Counted from the first letter of the stretch, positions 18,764 to 26,672 are shown. The stretch is 64,000 nt of DNA from Acinetobacter modestus (GCF_014636095.1 NZ_BMDV01000004.1:248001-312000), one strand, 5' to 3'. Translations and numbers: made by a program. The notes: generated from the sequence alone by a model not told the origin.

Positions 18764-18783
18764 TGGTCCGAGGGTCAGACTCG
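18764..18783 (-). repeat. Left attachment-site remnant (attL)
   Basis: TGGTCCGAGGGTCAGACTCG repeats the last 21 bases of tRNA-Leu at 30401-30421 apart from one missing C and one G-to-A change. It corresponds to the T-arm and acceptor 3' strand, the usual integration target of P4-type integrases. The imperfection means the site has drifted or the true crossover core is shorter. Confidence 0.8.
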
Positions 18784-18835
18784 GTAATATCAATAAATAA
18801 CTGATATATATAAACTATATGTATACAAATAAAGT

Positions 18836-18860
18836 TATATCCTTAACTATATCCTTATTA
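18836..18860. repeat. Left 25-bp terminal repeat, possible integrase arm site
   Basis: Matches 22 of 25 positions with 30256-30280 in the same orientation. Each copy holds two TATCCT cores 13-14 bp apart. It lies about 50 bp inside attL and overlaps the stop codon of the first island gene. Confidence 0.55.
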
Positions 18861-19496
18861 CTTTTTATGAAAAATGTAGTCCATCAGCACTTTATCCACT
18901 CTCATTTTAAAAGCATTAAATTCCTCAGAAAACTTTACAATCTGTTGATTTAAATCACTATTATATTTATTTAAATCATGATTACCAGCAACCCACTTGC
19001 TTAAAACTTCCTGATTCATCTCTATTAATTCTTTTATGAAGCTCAATTGCTGTTCAAGGATTTCATCATTTTTATATGTAACTATTATATTGAGCTTTCC
19101 TCCAAACTCTTCAAGCTCTCGATTAACTATAGAAAACTTCTGCATAGTCTCCTTATTAACGGCAATAACTGGGAATCTCTCAGAGAGTTTTCGATGTAAC
19201 TGATTAATTTTTATATTTAAATCAATTAGATCTAAGTAAAGATTTTCACTTAATTTAGATAATGCCTCGCTTCCTTTTTGCTCTCTCCAAGTATTGAATG
19301 TATAAAGCAAAGCGATGGTTGCAAATAATGTAGCAGACCATCCCAATAAGTTTGATGCGGTTGATTTGTCATCAAAAAAAATTTGTATTAGGGCATATAA
19401 AGCAATAGATACCGCGACCAAAGCTAGATAAATAATTATTAAGGTAGTATGAAGATCAAAGGGTTTATTCATTCTTTGCATTATTTTATTTCCCAT
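18858..19496 (-). CDS. Two-helix membrane protein with coiled-coil tail
   Basis: About 212 aa. Two membrane helices lie near the N-terminus (TLIIIYLALVAVSIALYALI and, after a short loop, NLLGWSATLFATIALLYTF). A long charged region of about 140 residues with heptad-like hydrophobic spacing follows. I favour the ATG at 19496, which overlaps the serine recombinase by 11 bp; ATGs at 19481 and 19472 are also reasonable. It is the last gene of the island next to attL, a common cargo position. No named family is recognised. A membrane-plus-coiled-coil effector, for example in exclusion of other elements, is possible but unproven. Confidence 0.65.
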   Translation of the reverse strand: MGNKIMQRMNKPFDLHTTLIIIYLALVAVSIALYALIQIFFDDKSTASNLLGWSATLFATIALLYTFNTWREQKGSEALSKLSENLYLDLIDLNIKINQLHRKLSERFPVIAVNKETMQKFSIVNRELEEFGGKLNIIVTYKNDEILEQQLSFIKELIEMNQEVLSKWVAGNHDLNKYNSDLNQQIVKFSEEFNAFKMRVDKVLMDYIFHKK

Positions 19497-20079
19497 CTTT
19501 TGAAACCCTATAAACCGTTGCAATTCCTACACTTACAGCCTTTGCAATTTCTTCTCTGGTCATGTCGCCTTTGCTCAATAATTGTTTAATGCGTTCATGC
19601 TTCGCTGTATTGGCTTTCTTTCCAGTCGGTACATATCCTGAACGTGCCAAGCCTTGCTTAATTCTTTCCTTACGTTTGTAATTATCTAGTTTTGCCATTG
19701 TCGCCAATAGATCAATGAGCATGGCATTAATAACATTCAATATTTCGCCTGTCATTCCATCATTAGTTGTATGTGTAGTTGGTAGATCAGCAACAATTAA
19801 ACGTAAGCCTTTAGCCTTTATCTTATTTTTTAAAATTGCAAAGTCATCTTGTGATAATCGACTAAGTCTGTCCACGCTCTCAACTAAAAGAATGTCGCCT
19901 TTATTCGCCTCTATAAGTAATTGGTTTAATGCTGGGCGTTCAAGCTTCGTACCTGAATAGTTTTCTATATATGTGCTGTATTGATCGCCATAGCTTTTAC
20001 TGAATGAGACAAGATCACTCAATGCTCGTTCTGCATCTTGATCTTTGGTACTTGCTCTTACATATATTCTAATTGTCAT
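19486..20079 (-). CDS. Serine recombinase of the resolvase/invertase family
   Basis: About 197 aa from the ATG at 20079, which has AAAGG 8 bp upstream and gives the canonical start TIRIYVRASTKDQDAERA with the nucleophilic serine in YVRAS. Further family marks are YIENYSGTKLERPALNQLL and LLVESVDRLSRLSQDDF. The C-terminal helix-turn-helix is MTREEIAKAVSVGIATVYRV. It would bind as a dimer and exchange strands at a nearby site for resolution or inversion. A cluster of inverted AATGATAG copies lies just upstream. Since the element already has a tyrosine integrase, this enzyme probably resolves multimers or controls a switch. Confidence 0.9.
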   Translation of the reverse strand: MTIRIYVRASTKDQDAERALSDLVSFSKSYGDQYSTYIENYSGTKLERPALNQLLIEANKGDILLVESVDRLSRLSQDDFAILKNKIKAKGLRLIVADLPTTHTTNDGMTGEILNVINAMLIDLLATMAKLDNYKRKERIKQGLARSGYVPTGKKANTAKHERIKQLLSKGDMTREEIAKAVSVGIATVYRVSKDGK

Positions 20080-20101
20080 ATCATTAGCCTTTATCATATA
20101 G

Positions 20102-20214
20102 CTATCATTCAATATGACTTATGATAAAACTATCATTTAACCGAGTAAATAAGTTAAATGATAGATAACCAAATATAATTATCAAATTATCTTTTGGGTA
20201 TAGTCTAATGATAG
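20102..20214. promoter_or_regulatory. Inverted-repeat cluster upstream of the serine recombinase (res/operator-like)
   Basis: Four copies of AATGATAG or its complement: 20102-20109 and 20130-20137 in one orientation, 20157-20164 and 20207-20214 in the other. The middle pair extends to a perfect 11-bp inverted repeat CTATCATTTAA / TTAAATGATAG with a 13-bp spacer. ATGATA-AAAC-TATCAT (20121-20136) forms another palindrome. Its position, immediately upstream of the recombinase start, fits a res site doubling as an operator. Confidence 0.6.
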
Positions 20215-20256
20215 ATTGGGTTACTCTTTAAACTGGGTCGAAAGCCAATGCTCAGA

Positions 20257-20742
20257 CTAATAAGGAAATCTATCTTGCTTAAACTCAACTTTATTCTTTT
20301 CTACATGCTTGAAGAACATATCAATCAATTCTAAAAAGTTCGATGTTGTATTTGAGTCAAACTTATATAGATACTCTCCATCTTTTTTATACTGAGTTAC
20401 ATCAAGTACTTCAAAGTATTCTGACTCCGCATTCTTTTTACGTTGAATACTTACTTTAATAATTAATCTTTTTGTGGAGCGTTCAGCAAGGTTGTATTCT
20501 TTCTCATTGCGTTTTTCAGTTATAGGATTAACTATTTGAATCGAAATATTTAATTCTTTGTACTTAAACAATAAAATATTTTCTTCTTTAATCTCATGAT
20601 CGAAATCAGGGCAGATAGAAAGGAACTCTGTTGTAATCAAATACTTTAGATGATTTACATGTTCCTCCAATTGTCTAGCTTTCTCACTTTTATAGGCTTC
20701 AAATTCGTTTTGTTGTTCAATAAGTAATTGAAGTCCATCCAT
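20257..20742 (-). CDS. Unknown island protein
   Basis: About 161 aa from the ATG at 20742, where the preceding GAAGAG gives modest ribosome-binding support; the frame is open to 20835. The N-terminal 40 residues (MDGLQLLIEQQNEFEAYKSE and following) form a charged coiled coil. The rest is a mixed alpha/beta stretch with NISIQIVNP and RLIIKVSIQRKK strands. No motif is recognised. It is an unlinked gene between the serine recombinase and the long noncoding iteron region, so it may be regulatory or cargo. Confidence 0.6.
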   Translation of the reverse strand: MDGLQLLIEQQNEFEAYKSEKARQLEEHVNHLKYLITTEFLSICPDFDHEIKEENILLFKYKELNISIQIVNPITEKRNEKEYNLAERSTKRLIIKVSIQRKKNAESEYFEVLDVTQYKKDGEYLYKFDSNTTSNFLELIDMFFKHVEKNKVEFKQDRFPY

Positions 20743-20835
20743 ATCAAATGCTCTTCTTTGAAAATAAGGGATAATCATTAAGTATAGTCGATGAAGATTA
20801 ATGCCGTAACTGCCTATGTTGATTCTTAAAACCAC

Positions 20836-21682
20836 GTTGATGGTTTTGCCGTGGTGTTCCCTTTGGCAAGGGGAAATACCTTTCCAAAATTTTTGACTGA
20901 CATGCAGTCACCTAACCACTATCAAGATTCATTTGCCTAGCTAGCCCAGCAATGGGGATATGGGGTCAAAAGTCGCTAACCTCACATATAAAAAGACCGT
21001 CCCCCCATGAAATTTTCTCTTGGTCAAAAGTCGATGGGAGGGGGTATTATTTTTGCGGATCATATTGGTGCAAAATTAGAGGAACATTCAAAATATGGTA
21101 GGTTTTGCCAATAATTTAAATCTCATATTTTAAGTGTGTTACAGGTGTTACATAGGGTACAAAACTGTTTTATAATGATTTTTAATTAAGCTTATAAAAT
21201 CTTATGAATATCTATAGGTATATAAAATAATATAAATTTAAATAAATATAATAATATCAATTAGTTATATGCTTTATTTCTATTGATTCTATTGCTATTT
21301 ATTTCTATACACATATCTATAATTTTTTAGATGTTACAAGTGTTACATAGGTTACAACTTTGTTTTATATAAATTTATCTGTAACACGTTTAACCTTTAG
21401 ATCATGTTACATGGGGTACATTTAAGGGTATGGGGGGCATGAAAAACATCTTGACTTGCCTTAAGCGGACACCGCCCTCCTTTCTCATTTGTAAAAAAAA
21501 GATCGTTTTAGATAAAAGTAAATAAAAATATGGAGTGAACTAGTAAATATGGATAAAAATTCAAGCCTTTTTAAGTCCGATCTACTCCAGTTAAAGACTA
21601 CATTACAAAACAGTGCCAAAATTTCGGAATAAGCAACCTCGCCCTTGCCACCTCACGGCGCAAATTTTCAACTAAAAATGTT
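20836..21682. other. Long noncoding region with iterons and GC-rich patches
   Basis: 847 bp without a credible gene. It contains a TTCCC...GGGGAA hairpin near 20860, and GGTCAAAAGTCG repeated at 20964-20975 and 21022-21033. The 9-bp TGTTACA iteron clusters span 21137-21420. A GCGG-ACA-CCGC hairpin lies at about 21464-21476, and a conspicuous GC-rich patch at about 21636-21662 sits inside otherwise AT-rich sequence. The arrangement resembles a replication/packaging control region of a satellite element. Confidence 0.55.
21137..21420 (+). repeat. 9-bp TGTTACA iteron array (three clusters)
   Basis: Cluster 1: TGTTACA at 21137 and 21146, then GGGTACA at 21155. Cluster 2: TGTTACA at 21332 and 21341, then GGTTACA at 21350. 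Cluster 3: an inverted copy at 21380, TGTTACA at 21405, then GGGTACA at 21414. Copies within clusters start exactly 9 bp apart, which is iteron spacing. AT-rich DNA lies between the clusters. Probably binding sites for the element's replication initiator. Confidence 0.7.
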
Positions 21683-22339
21683 TTAGTTAGTTTGGGAAAA
21701 GTGATTGTGTTGCTGAAAAGCGGTCATGGTTGGATGGGTGAAATTAGGAAATAAATAGAATCTAAAGTTGCTGTCGTAATAAAAGATATTCTGTTCAATT
21801 AGGGCATTAATGAAATGCTGAGCTTGATCCTGATTCACTAGAAATTTCTGTATTAGGTCTTGCCGTACATGCTCAGGTTTAACAAGGGCATTTTCTACAG
21901 GATTATTTATTTTACGCAAGTTGCTACGGTATCGCTCCAGCCGTTCAAAATAGGTCTGTATCACTTCTTGCTGTATATCTTGGTCCAATATTTCAGAATC
22001 GGATGCGGTTGCATTACTCAGTATTTCGATGATGTCTGCTTTAGACTGCTTTACTTTCCGTATTTCAATATCTGTGATGCGCTCTGCATGATGTAAACGC
22101 ACGGTTTGGCTGTCTATTAGCTCTATTTCTGCACCCTCTTGCTGGATATGCTCTAATAGCTCATAACATGATTGAAGTCGTAAACGGCGTATTAGCTGTG
22201 GTTTATATTTCCGCACAAGGTCTGTGCATTGCTGGGGTACATCATCAGTATGATGTAAGCGTAAAACTTGATTATTGATTAACTCAAGACTTGCGCCATA
22301 GCGCTGTAAAACTTGGCTAATTAACTGTGCAATATTCAT
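21683..22339 (-). CDS. Protein with two TubC-docking-like repeats
   Basis: 218 aa. The first 105 residues are two tandem copies of a beta-alpha-alpha unit of about 50 residues. Copy 1 has GASLELINNQVLRLHH then a helix ending KPQLIRRL; copy 2 has GAEIELIDSQTVRLHH then a helix ending KADIIEIL. This resembles the small TubC N-terminal docking fold known from peptide-synthetase linkers. The C-terminal half is helical and unrecognised. It follows the primase-helicase by 62 bp and is probably in its operon, which suggests a docking adaptor for replication proteins; that is inference. Confidence 0.65.
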   Translation of the reverse strand: MNIAQLISQVLQRYGASLELINNQVLRLHHTDDVPQQCTDLVRKYKPQLIRRLRLQSCYELLEHIQQEGAEIELIDSQTVRLHHAERITDIEIRKVKQSKADIIEILSNATASDSEILDQDIQQEVIQTYFERLERYRSNLRKINNPVENALVKPEHVRQDLIQKFLVNQDQAQHFINALIEQNIFYYDSNFRFYLFPNFTHPTMTAFQQHNHFSQTN

Positions 22340-22401
22340 TATTTAAGATCACAAATAAAAAGACTGCACGGCGTTAAATGCTCGTACAGCCTGTAATTGA
22401 G

Positions 22402-24939
22402 TTAAATATCTATGGTTGTGCCTGTGTTTACTTCATCCGTGTATGGATTGGTAGCTTTCTCAATGTCATAGCTAAACATTGAAGTGTTGAACACATATAG
22501 CCAAACTGGATTCTTACTTTCTGGAGTACGTTCCTGTTTGGTTGTTTTGCCATTGGCACAGTCTAACCAGCCATGTTTTTTAAGCACTTTTGCTACTTTC
22601 TTCGGGTCAAAACCTGTGCAAAGTTCCTGTTTAAATTGCTCTTTAAAGAACAAATAACGCAAGGTTTCACGCTGTTGGGCATTTACCACTTTATATCCCA
22701 CTCGATACATGGTTTTTTCTCTAAAGCTCTTGGTATCGGTGTTTGCATCATCGGCATGATCTGAATTGCCATAGCTTGCACACTTATTGCCCTCGATTAA
22801 GGTATCAAAACGGCTATTTCCGTTCGCCTCAAAAAATGCTCTGACTTGCTGGAGTATCTGCCGATCCTCAAAGTCCCCGACCATTTCAAAGCTATTTAAC
22901 CATGTCTTAAATACGCTGATTACAGCCTCTAAAGCCCTGCCTTTTTTCCAGCCTGTAATATTGGCTTGTGTTGCCAGCTCGCCAGCCACGGCGACAACGG
23001 CAAAACGTGAAGCCACTCGGGCAATGTGTCCTTGTGCATTGTCGGGAGTAAGTTTTGCTTTATATTGTTGGTACAGTTTTAAAGCTGTTTCAGTCATTTG
23101 ACCTTTATCACTGGTCAAATATTCAAGCCATGCTTTACCAGCTACACCATAAGCATTGATCGAATTTTCATACAGCATATTGGCTTGCTGTGAAGCATCA
23201 GGGGCAAAATCTACAAGATCAAATACACCATACTCACAAGCATCTAAGCTAATTTCAGGTAATCGGATTTCTTGCCCAAGTTTAGCCGTTTGTCCGATCT
23301 CGTTTAAAATCTCTTTAAAAGTCTTTTCGCCACTGGAGAGAAACAAAACACGCCATTGCTGTGGGGCTTTGGTTATCGCTGTACGTGCCATACGTGCTTT
23401 ACCTTGACCATTGGCAAGCATATACACGGTTTGTCCAATATCTTTGGCACTGGCTTCGCCAATTTCATCTAGCACTAAAAAGCCATCATTGTGCATAAAG
23501 GCTGTTTGCTCTAGGGCGTTGCCTGTAGATCGCCAAGTACGGTAATACTCTTTAGGGTGTCCCCACACACTACAAGCAAGGTAAATAGCGGTACTTTTAC
23601 CTTTTGATGATGTGCCATTGATATGGAAGCCACCACCTTGCTGGTTTAATGGTTCAAGTAATTGCCCAGCAAAGGCACACGCTACACTAAATACAAGCTT
23701 AGAATGGCTTTCTAACAATAAACTTACGCCATTTTTCCACGTGTCTAATTCACCTTTGAATTGAAAGCGGTTATCTAGCCCATCTGTACGCTGGTACACG
23801 ATCACTTCATCATGTTTAGTGGCTGGATTACTATAGGTTTCAGTCGGTAATACATAACGATGACCATGCCAGCCGACACTATCCACACATAAAGCAAATT
23901 TATCGACTGGATAGCTCATAAGGTAAATTTGAAAAAGCTCTCTGCCTCTGCGGTCAGGAGTAATAATCACGCCTTGATTGGATAGGGCTTTTCGTGATTC
24001 TGTCCCATCACCTTGAAATAGCTCATTCGGCACAGCCCAGTTATGGTGAATAAAAGCATCGTCTTGCCACTGCAATAAACGCCCCCAGTTGTTACTGGTG
24101 TTATCTCTTGTTTTAGCAGTCACAAGAATTGGGCTAGATATAAAGCGTTCCCGATATTCACCATTTTTTAGCTTTTCGATATAGAACACGCCTTTATCGT
24201 GTACCTCAAAACTGCCATTTTCCCATTCCATTGGCTCCGCAAGCATGCCATCAGGTAAATTATCGCTTGGTGATGGTGGCTGGTACTGTGCTGTGATTAA
24301 GGCTGTAATATCGCTTGCTTTCGTGATTAGCCCTTGTTGCTTGCGTAGGTCTGCCCAGTCCATTACATCGCCTTTTTCAGGCAAATTCAGCCCATCTAAA
24401 ACGATATATCGAATATCACAGCCCAATAAATCAAGTTGCTGGGCAATTTCATTAAAAAACTTGGTCCCTGCCTTGTCATTATCTGCCCATATGATAATTG
24501 AATGCTTCGCAAGTGGTTTTAAGTCGGTTTTATCCGTGTTGCCACTGCCTCCGCATGTAGTCGCAGTTAAGCCCAGTGAATTAACAAAATCAGCTTTCTG
24601 CTCACCTTCAACGATATAAATAGGCTGCTTTTCGGGGATATTTAGCACTTGTTCTAAGGCATATAAGGGCTTTTTACCTTGCCCTATTGGGTATAATTCC
24701 GTGAAATTAGGATCACCAAATTTAAAACCACGTTCACCACTGGAGAATACACGTATCCATTTATCACCAGTATGGTGATTCTTAGCTCTCACTTTCCAAT
24801 AAACAGGCATGCCGTGACCATTGGTATAGCAGAATAGATACTCAAACTGATAACCGTTTTTAAACTCACGCTCCGCCAGCTTTTGAGCATGGATAAACGC
24901 TTGTTCTTGGACTTCCTGATAATCTAAAAATTCAGTCAT
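22402..24939 (-). CDS. Toprim-DUF927 primase-helicase
   Basis: An 845-aa replication protein. A Toprim region (about residues 105-165) has IYIVEGEQKADF and the acidic IIWADNDKAG. A DUF927-type helicase/ATPase follows, with Walker A NGTSSKGKST near residue 445 and a Walker-B-like GFLVLDEIGEAS near residue 490. It is the counterpart of the P4 alpha protein, which primes, unwinds and recognises the origin, with the zinc finger here split off into the upstream gene. Its start overlaps that gene by 4 bp (ATGA), so the two subunits are made together. Its origin target may be the TGTTACA arrays on either side of the gene block. Confidence 0.9.
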   Translation of the reverse strand: MTEFLDYQEVQEQAFIHAQKLAEREFKNGYQFEYLFCYTNGHGMPVYWKVRAKNHHTGDKWIRVFSSGERGFKFGDPNFTELYPIGQGKKPLYALEQVLNIPEKQPIYIVEGEQKADFVNSLGLTATTCGGSGNTDKTDLKPLAKHSIIIWADNDKAGTKFFNEIAQQLDLLGCDIRYIVLDGLNLPEKGDVMDWADLRKQQGLITKASDITALITAQYQPPSPSDNLPDGMLAEPMEWENGSFEVHDKGVFYIEKLKNGEYRERFISSPILVTAKTRDNTSNNWGRLLQWQDDAFIHHNWAVPNELFQGDGTESRKALSNQGVIITPDRRGRELFQIYLMSYPVDKFALCVDSVGWHGHRYVLPTETYSNPATKHDEVIVYQRTDGLDNRFQFKGELDTWKNGVSLLLESHSKLVFSVACAFAGQLLEPLNQQGGGFHINGTSSKGKSTAIYLACSVWGHPKEYYRTWRSTGNALEQTAFMHNDGFLVLDEIGEASAKDIGQTVYMLANGQGKARMARTAITKAPQQWRVLFLSSGEKTFKEILNEIGQTAKLGQEIRLPEISLDACEYGVFDLVDFAPDASQQANMLYENSINAYGVAGKAWLEYLTSDKGQMTETALKLYQQYKAKLTPDNAQGHIARVASRFAVVAVAGELATQANITGWKKGRALEAVISVFKTWLNSFEMVGDFEDRQILQQVRAFFEANGNSRFDTLIEGNKCASYGNSDHADDANTDTKSFREKTMYRVGYKVVNAQQRETLRYLFFKEQFKQELCTGFDPKKVAKVLKKHGWLDCANGKTTKQERTPESKNPVWLYVFNTSMFSYDIEKATNPYTDEVNTGTTIDI

Positions 24940-25271
24940 TTGTCATTCTCCCATGCGCCTAAGTCTTTACATGCCTCGATAAAAGACTTGCCTGTAAGCA
25001 GTTGGTGAAATGCAATCAAATCACCGCCTTTGGCTTCGCAAGCCATACACTTGAAACAACCTTTACGGCTGTTTATGCGTAGGCTTGGGGTACTGTCATC
25101 ATGGAAAGGACAAATCATTTCTCGCCATTCGCCACGACCTTTTACGGCGTAGCCTCTAGCATTTAAATATTCGATAGGATCAGGAAGTAGTGCCCGATTT
25201 AAGCCAAATTTCTTTGGTTTATCGGTATTGGTGTTTCGGTATTTCCCTAGCGTAGGGTGCGCTTTTTTCAT
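24936..25271 (-). CDS. CHC2 zinc-finger primase subunit
   Basis: 111 aa with a CHC2-type primase zinc finger. CPFHDDSTPSLRIN gives the first Cys and His ligands (about residues 50-53), and GCFKCMACEAKGGDLIAFHQ gives the later cysteines (about residues 71-77). Such a finger normally begins a DnaG-type primase; here it is a separate polypeptide coupled by ATGA overlap to the Toprim-helicase gene. A GAGGTG Shine-Dalgarno sequence 7 bp before the ATG supports the start. It would recognise template DNA for primer synthesis at the island's origin. Confidence 0.9.
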   Translation of the reverse strand: MKKAHPTLGKYRNTNTDKPKKFGLNRALLPDPIEYLNARGYAVKGRGEWREMICPFHDDSTPSLRINSRKGCFKCMACEAKGGDLIAFHQLLTGKSFIEACKDLGAWENDK

Positions 25272-25275
25272 AAGA

Positions 25276-25818
25276 CTACACCTCTACTTTAAAAATCGTA
25301 GGGTATAGCTCACCTAAAACATCACATTCAGCGAAAATATCGGATTGTAATTGGATGGTCATGCGTTGGATTGCACTGATCATAAGTTGAATAGTGCTAA
25401 AACCTATCCTCGAAATTTTAAATGTTGCTGGATCAATCTGTAATGATTGATCACAAGCGATTTTGGCAAGATTTATCAAATGCTGTGCATCGACATCAAG
25501 TTTTTGAAAATCATTCAGAATGATGTGAATTAAAGCTATTGGATCGTCATTTTCTGCAATATCACTAATAGCGTCTGCTCGCTCATCTAATTGGATAAGC
25601 CACGGGTTAATAATTTGAAGTGAAGCATATAAAGCTGAATGTGCTGTTTTGATTTCATTCTTAAACTGCTGATTGCTTTCACAGCCTATGAAATAAATCA
25701 CAGCATCATGTAGAGACTGAATTTCTTTCAAGCAAAAGAAATAATCTTTAACTGGTTTATCCAGCTCTGAAAGGACCTGAAATATTTTGTTTTGAGTAGT
25801 AGTAATTTGATTAGGCAT
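25276..25818 (-). CDS. Unknown helical island protein
   Basis: 180 aa, predicted almost wholly alpha-helical and acidic, with no membrane segment and no motif I recognise. Its ATG overlaps the stop of the preceding Ash-like gene (ATGCCTAA), and it ends 4 bp before the CHC2 gene. It is therefore an integral member of the replication operon. A regulatory or replication-accessory role is plausible from position only. Confidence 0.7.
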   Translation of the reverse strand: MPNQITTTQNKIFQVLSELDKPVKDYFFCLKEIQSLHDAVIYFIGCESNQQFKNEIKTAHSALYASLQIINPWLIQLDERADAISDIAENDDPIALIHIILNDFQKLDVDAQHLINLAKIACDQSLQIDPATFKISRIGFSTIQLMISAIQRMTIQLQSDIFAECDVLGELYPTIFKVEV

Positions 25819-26131
25819 GATTAATGCGCTCCTTTGAGATTAAAAGAGCTTTGCCATTTACTGCCAAGTAATTGGTGGCAAAGCTGAAAAGGGTTGGCAG
25901 ACAAGCTCTCAAAGTCACTTGCACACGTAAACGTGTCCCTCTCCAGCTTCGCCATAAAATGCGAACGCATAGAGATAATACGCACAAAAAAAAGCCCTTA
26001 TAGCAGACTGTGCGCTTTGAGAATTGATAGTCTGCCAAGACTAGTCCAACTGCTTGTTGTTGGGCAGGTTTAGAATATAAAGCTTTGACTTGGTTTGCAA
26101 GAGTATTGGGCTTAGAAAGGATTGTTTTCAC
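25811..26131 (-). CDS. Ash-like small protein of P4-type elements
   Basis: 106 aa from a GTG start at 26131, chosen because AAGGAG lies 9 bp upstream; the frame is open to 26164 but lacks such a site there. The pattern GFFLCVLSLCVRILWRSWRG followed by a C-terminal VNGKALL and NHA resembles the Ash family of P4 and related satellites, whose role is poorly known. It overlaps the upstream gene by 20 bp and the downstream gene by 8 bp (ATGCCTAA), so it is really translated. The DNA also carries strong inverted repeats, so RNA-level control is likely. Confidence 0.55.
   Translation of the reverse strand: MKTILSKPNTLANQVKALYSKPAQQQAVGLVLADYQFSKRTVCYKGFFLCVLSLCVRILWRSWRGTRLRVQVTLRACLPTLFSFATNYLAVNGKALLISKERINHA
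25847..26038 (-). ncRNA. Structured RNA region over the Ash-like gene (possible P4 CI-type immunity RNA)
   Basis: A perfect 10-bp inverted repeat AGCTTTGCCA (25847-25856) / TGGCAAAGCT (25876-25885) encloses a nested CCAA-GTAA-TTGG hairpin. Separately, GTCTGCCAA at 26030-26038 can pair with TTGGCAGAC at 25894-25902, or its neighbour AGTCTGC (26029-26035) with GCAGACT at 26003-26009, giving mutually exclusive stems. P4 controls its primase operon by a small RNA (CI) pairing with leader segments in the same position relative to the primase. The function here is inferred. Confidence 0.35.
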
Positions 26132-26672
26132 GTGAACTCTCCTTAGTATGCTGACCAAGTGCAACCAGTTGACGAATAGCTAATCCGCTAAATTCAATAA
26201 CACTTGCCGTACCATGTTTGTCTTTAAACCATTTAACAGCATCATCAAAAGTAAAACATTCAGGTGTTATTTCTTGGTAAAAAAACTCCATATCATGCCC
26301 ATCAATTGTTAAATGAGGCGTTTCAATTGATGTATCTTTATTCGCACAAAGAATTTTTATGCCCAGTGGTTTAATTTGTGCCATGAGTGAAATATATTTC
26401 AACATACGTGCATTAAATGAAATAAATACAACATCATAATTTTTAGCATAACTATCAATGAATGGATTTAAATCAATAAATTGGTCTGTCGAAAGTACAT
26501 CTTTGATAAACAACATATCCCCATCTAAACTTAATAATGGTCGTCTATTGTCATTTTCATCATGGTGGTGATAACAAATAAGCGTCAACCATGAAAATTT
26601 ATAAGGACAATAGATTGGCTGTATTTGTTGCTGTAAATCAGGGACGTAATCCGTTGGAAAATGCGTAATCAT
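26112..26672 (-). CDS. Unknown island protein
   Basis: 186 aa from the ATG at 26672, which has GGAG 8 bp upstream and overlaps the stop of the AlpA-like gene (ATGA); the frame is open to 26705. A mixed alpha/beta protein. RRPLLSLDGDMLFIKDVL and DVVFISFNARMLKYISLM look like core strands, and ECFTFDDAVKWFKDKHG is a helix. No known motif. Strict coupling to the regulator upstream and the Ash-like gene downstream places it in the early operon of the element. Confidence 0.7.
   Translation of the reverse strand: MITHFPTDYVPDLQQQIQPIYCPYKFSWLTLICYHHHDENDNRRPLLSLDGDMLFIKDVLSTDQFIDLNPFIDSYAKNYDVVFISFNARMLKYISLMAQIKPLGIKILCANKDTSIETPHLTIDGHDMEFFYQEITPECFTFDDAVKWFKDKHGTASVIEFSGLAIRQLVALGQHTKESSRENNPF

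Larger units (their letters stand above)
18330..18857. other. Intergenic region left of the island
   Basis: A 528-bp AT-rich stretch between the histidine kinase start and the first island gene. It contains the kinase promoter (not resolvable), the candidate 35-residue frame, the displaced tRNA-Leu terminator at 18719-18753, the left attachment remnant at 18764-18783, and the left 25-bp repeat at 18836-18860. I see no further gene. Confidence 0.6.

Noticed and set aside
18740..18790. Possible second tRNA gene at the left island end
   Set aside because: Only the T-arm and acceptor 3' strand are present, with a missing base; it is an attachment remnant.
22573..24619. Several plus-strand frames of 63-124 codons
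   Set aside because: All are antisense to the primase-helicase, which has clear motifs and coupled neighbours.
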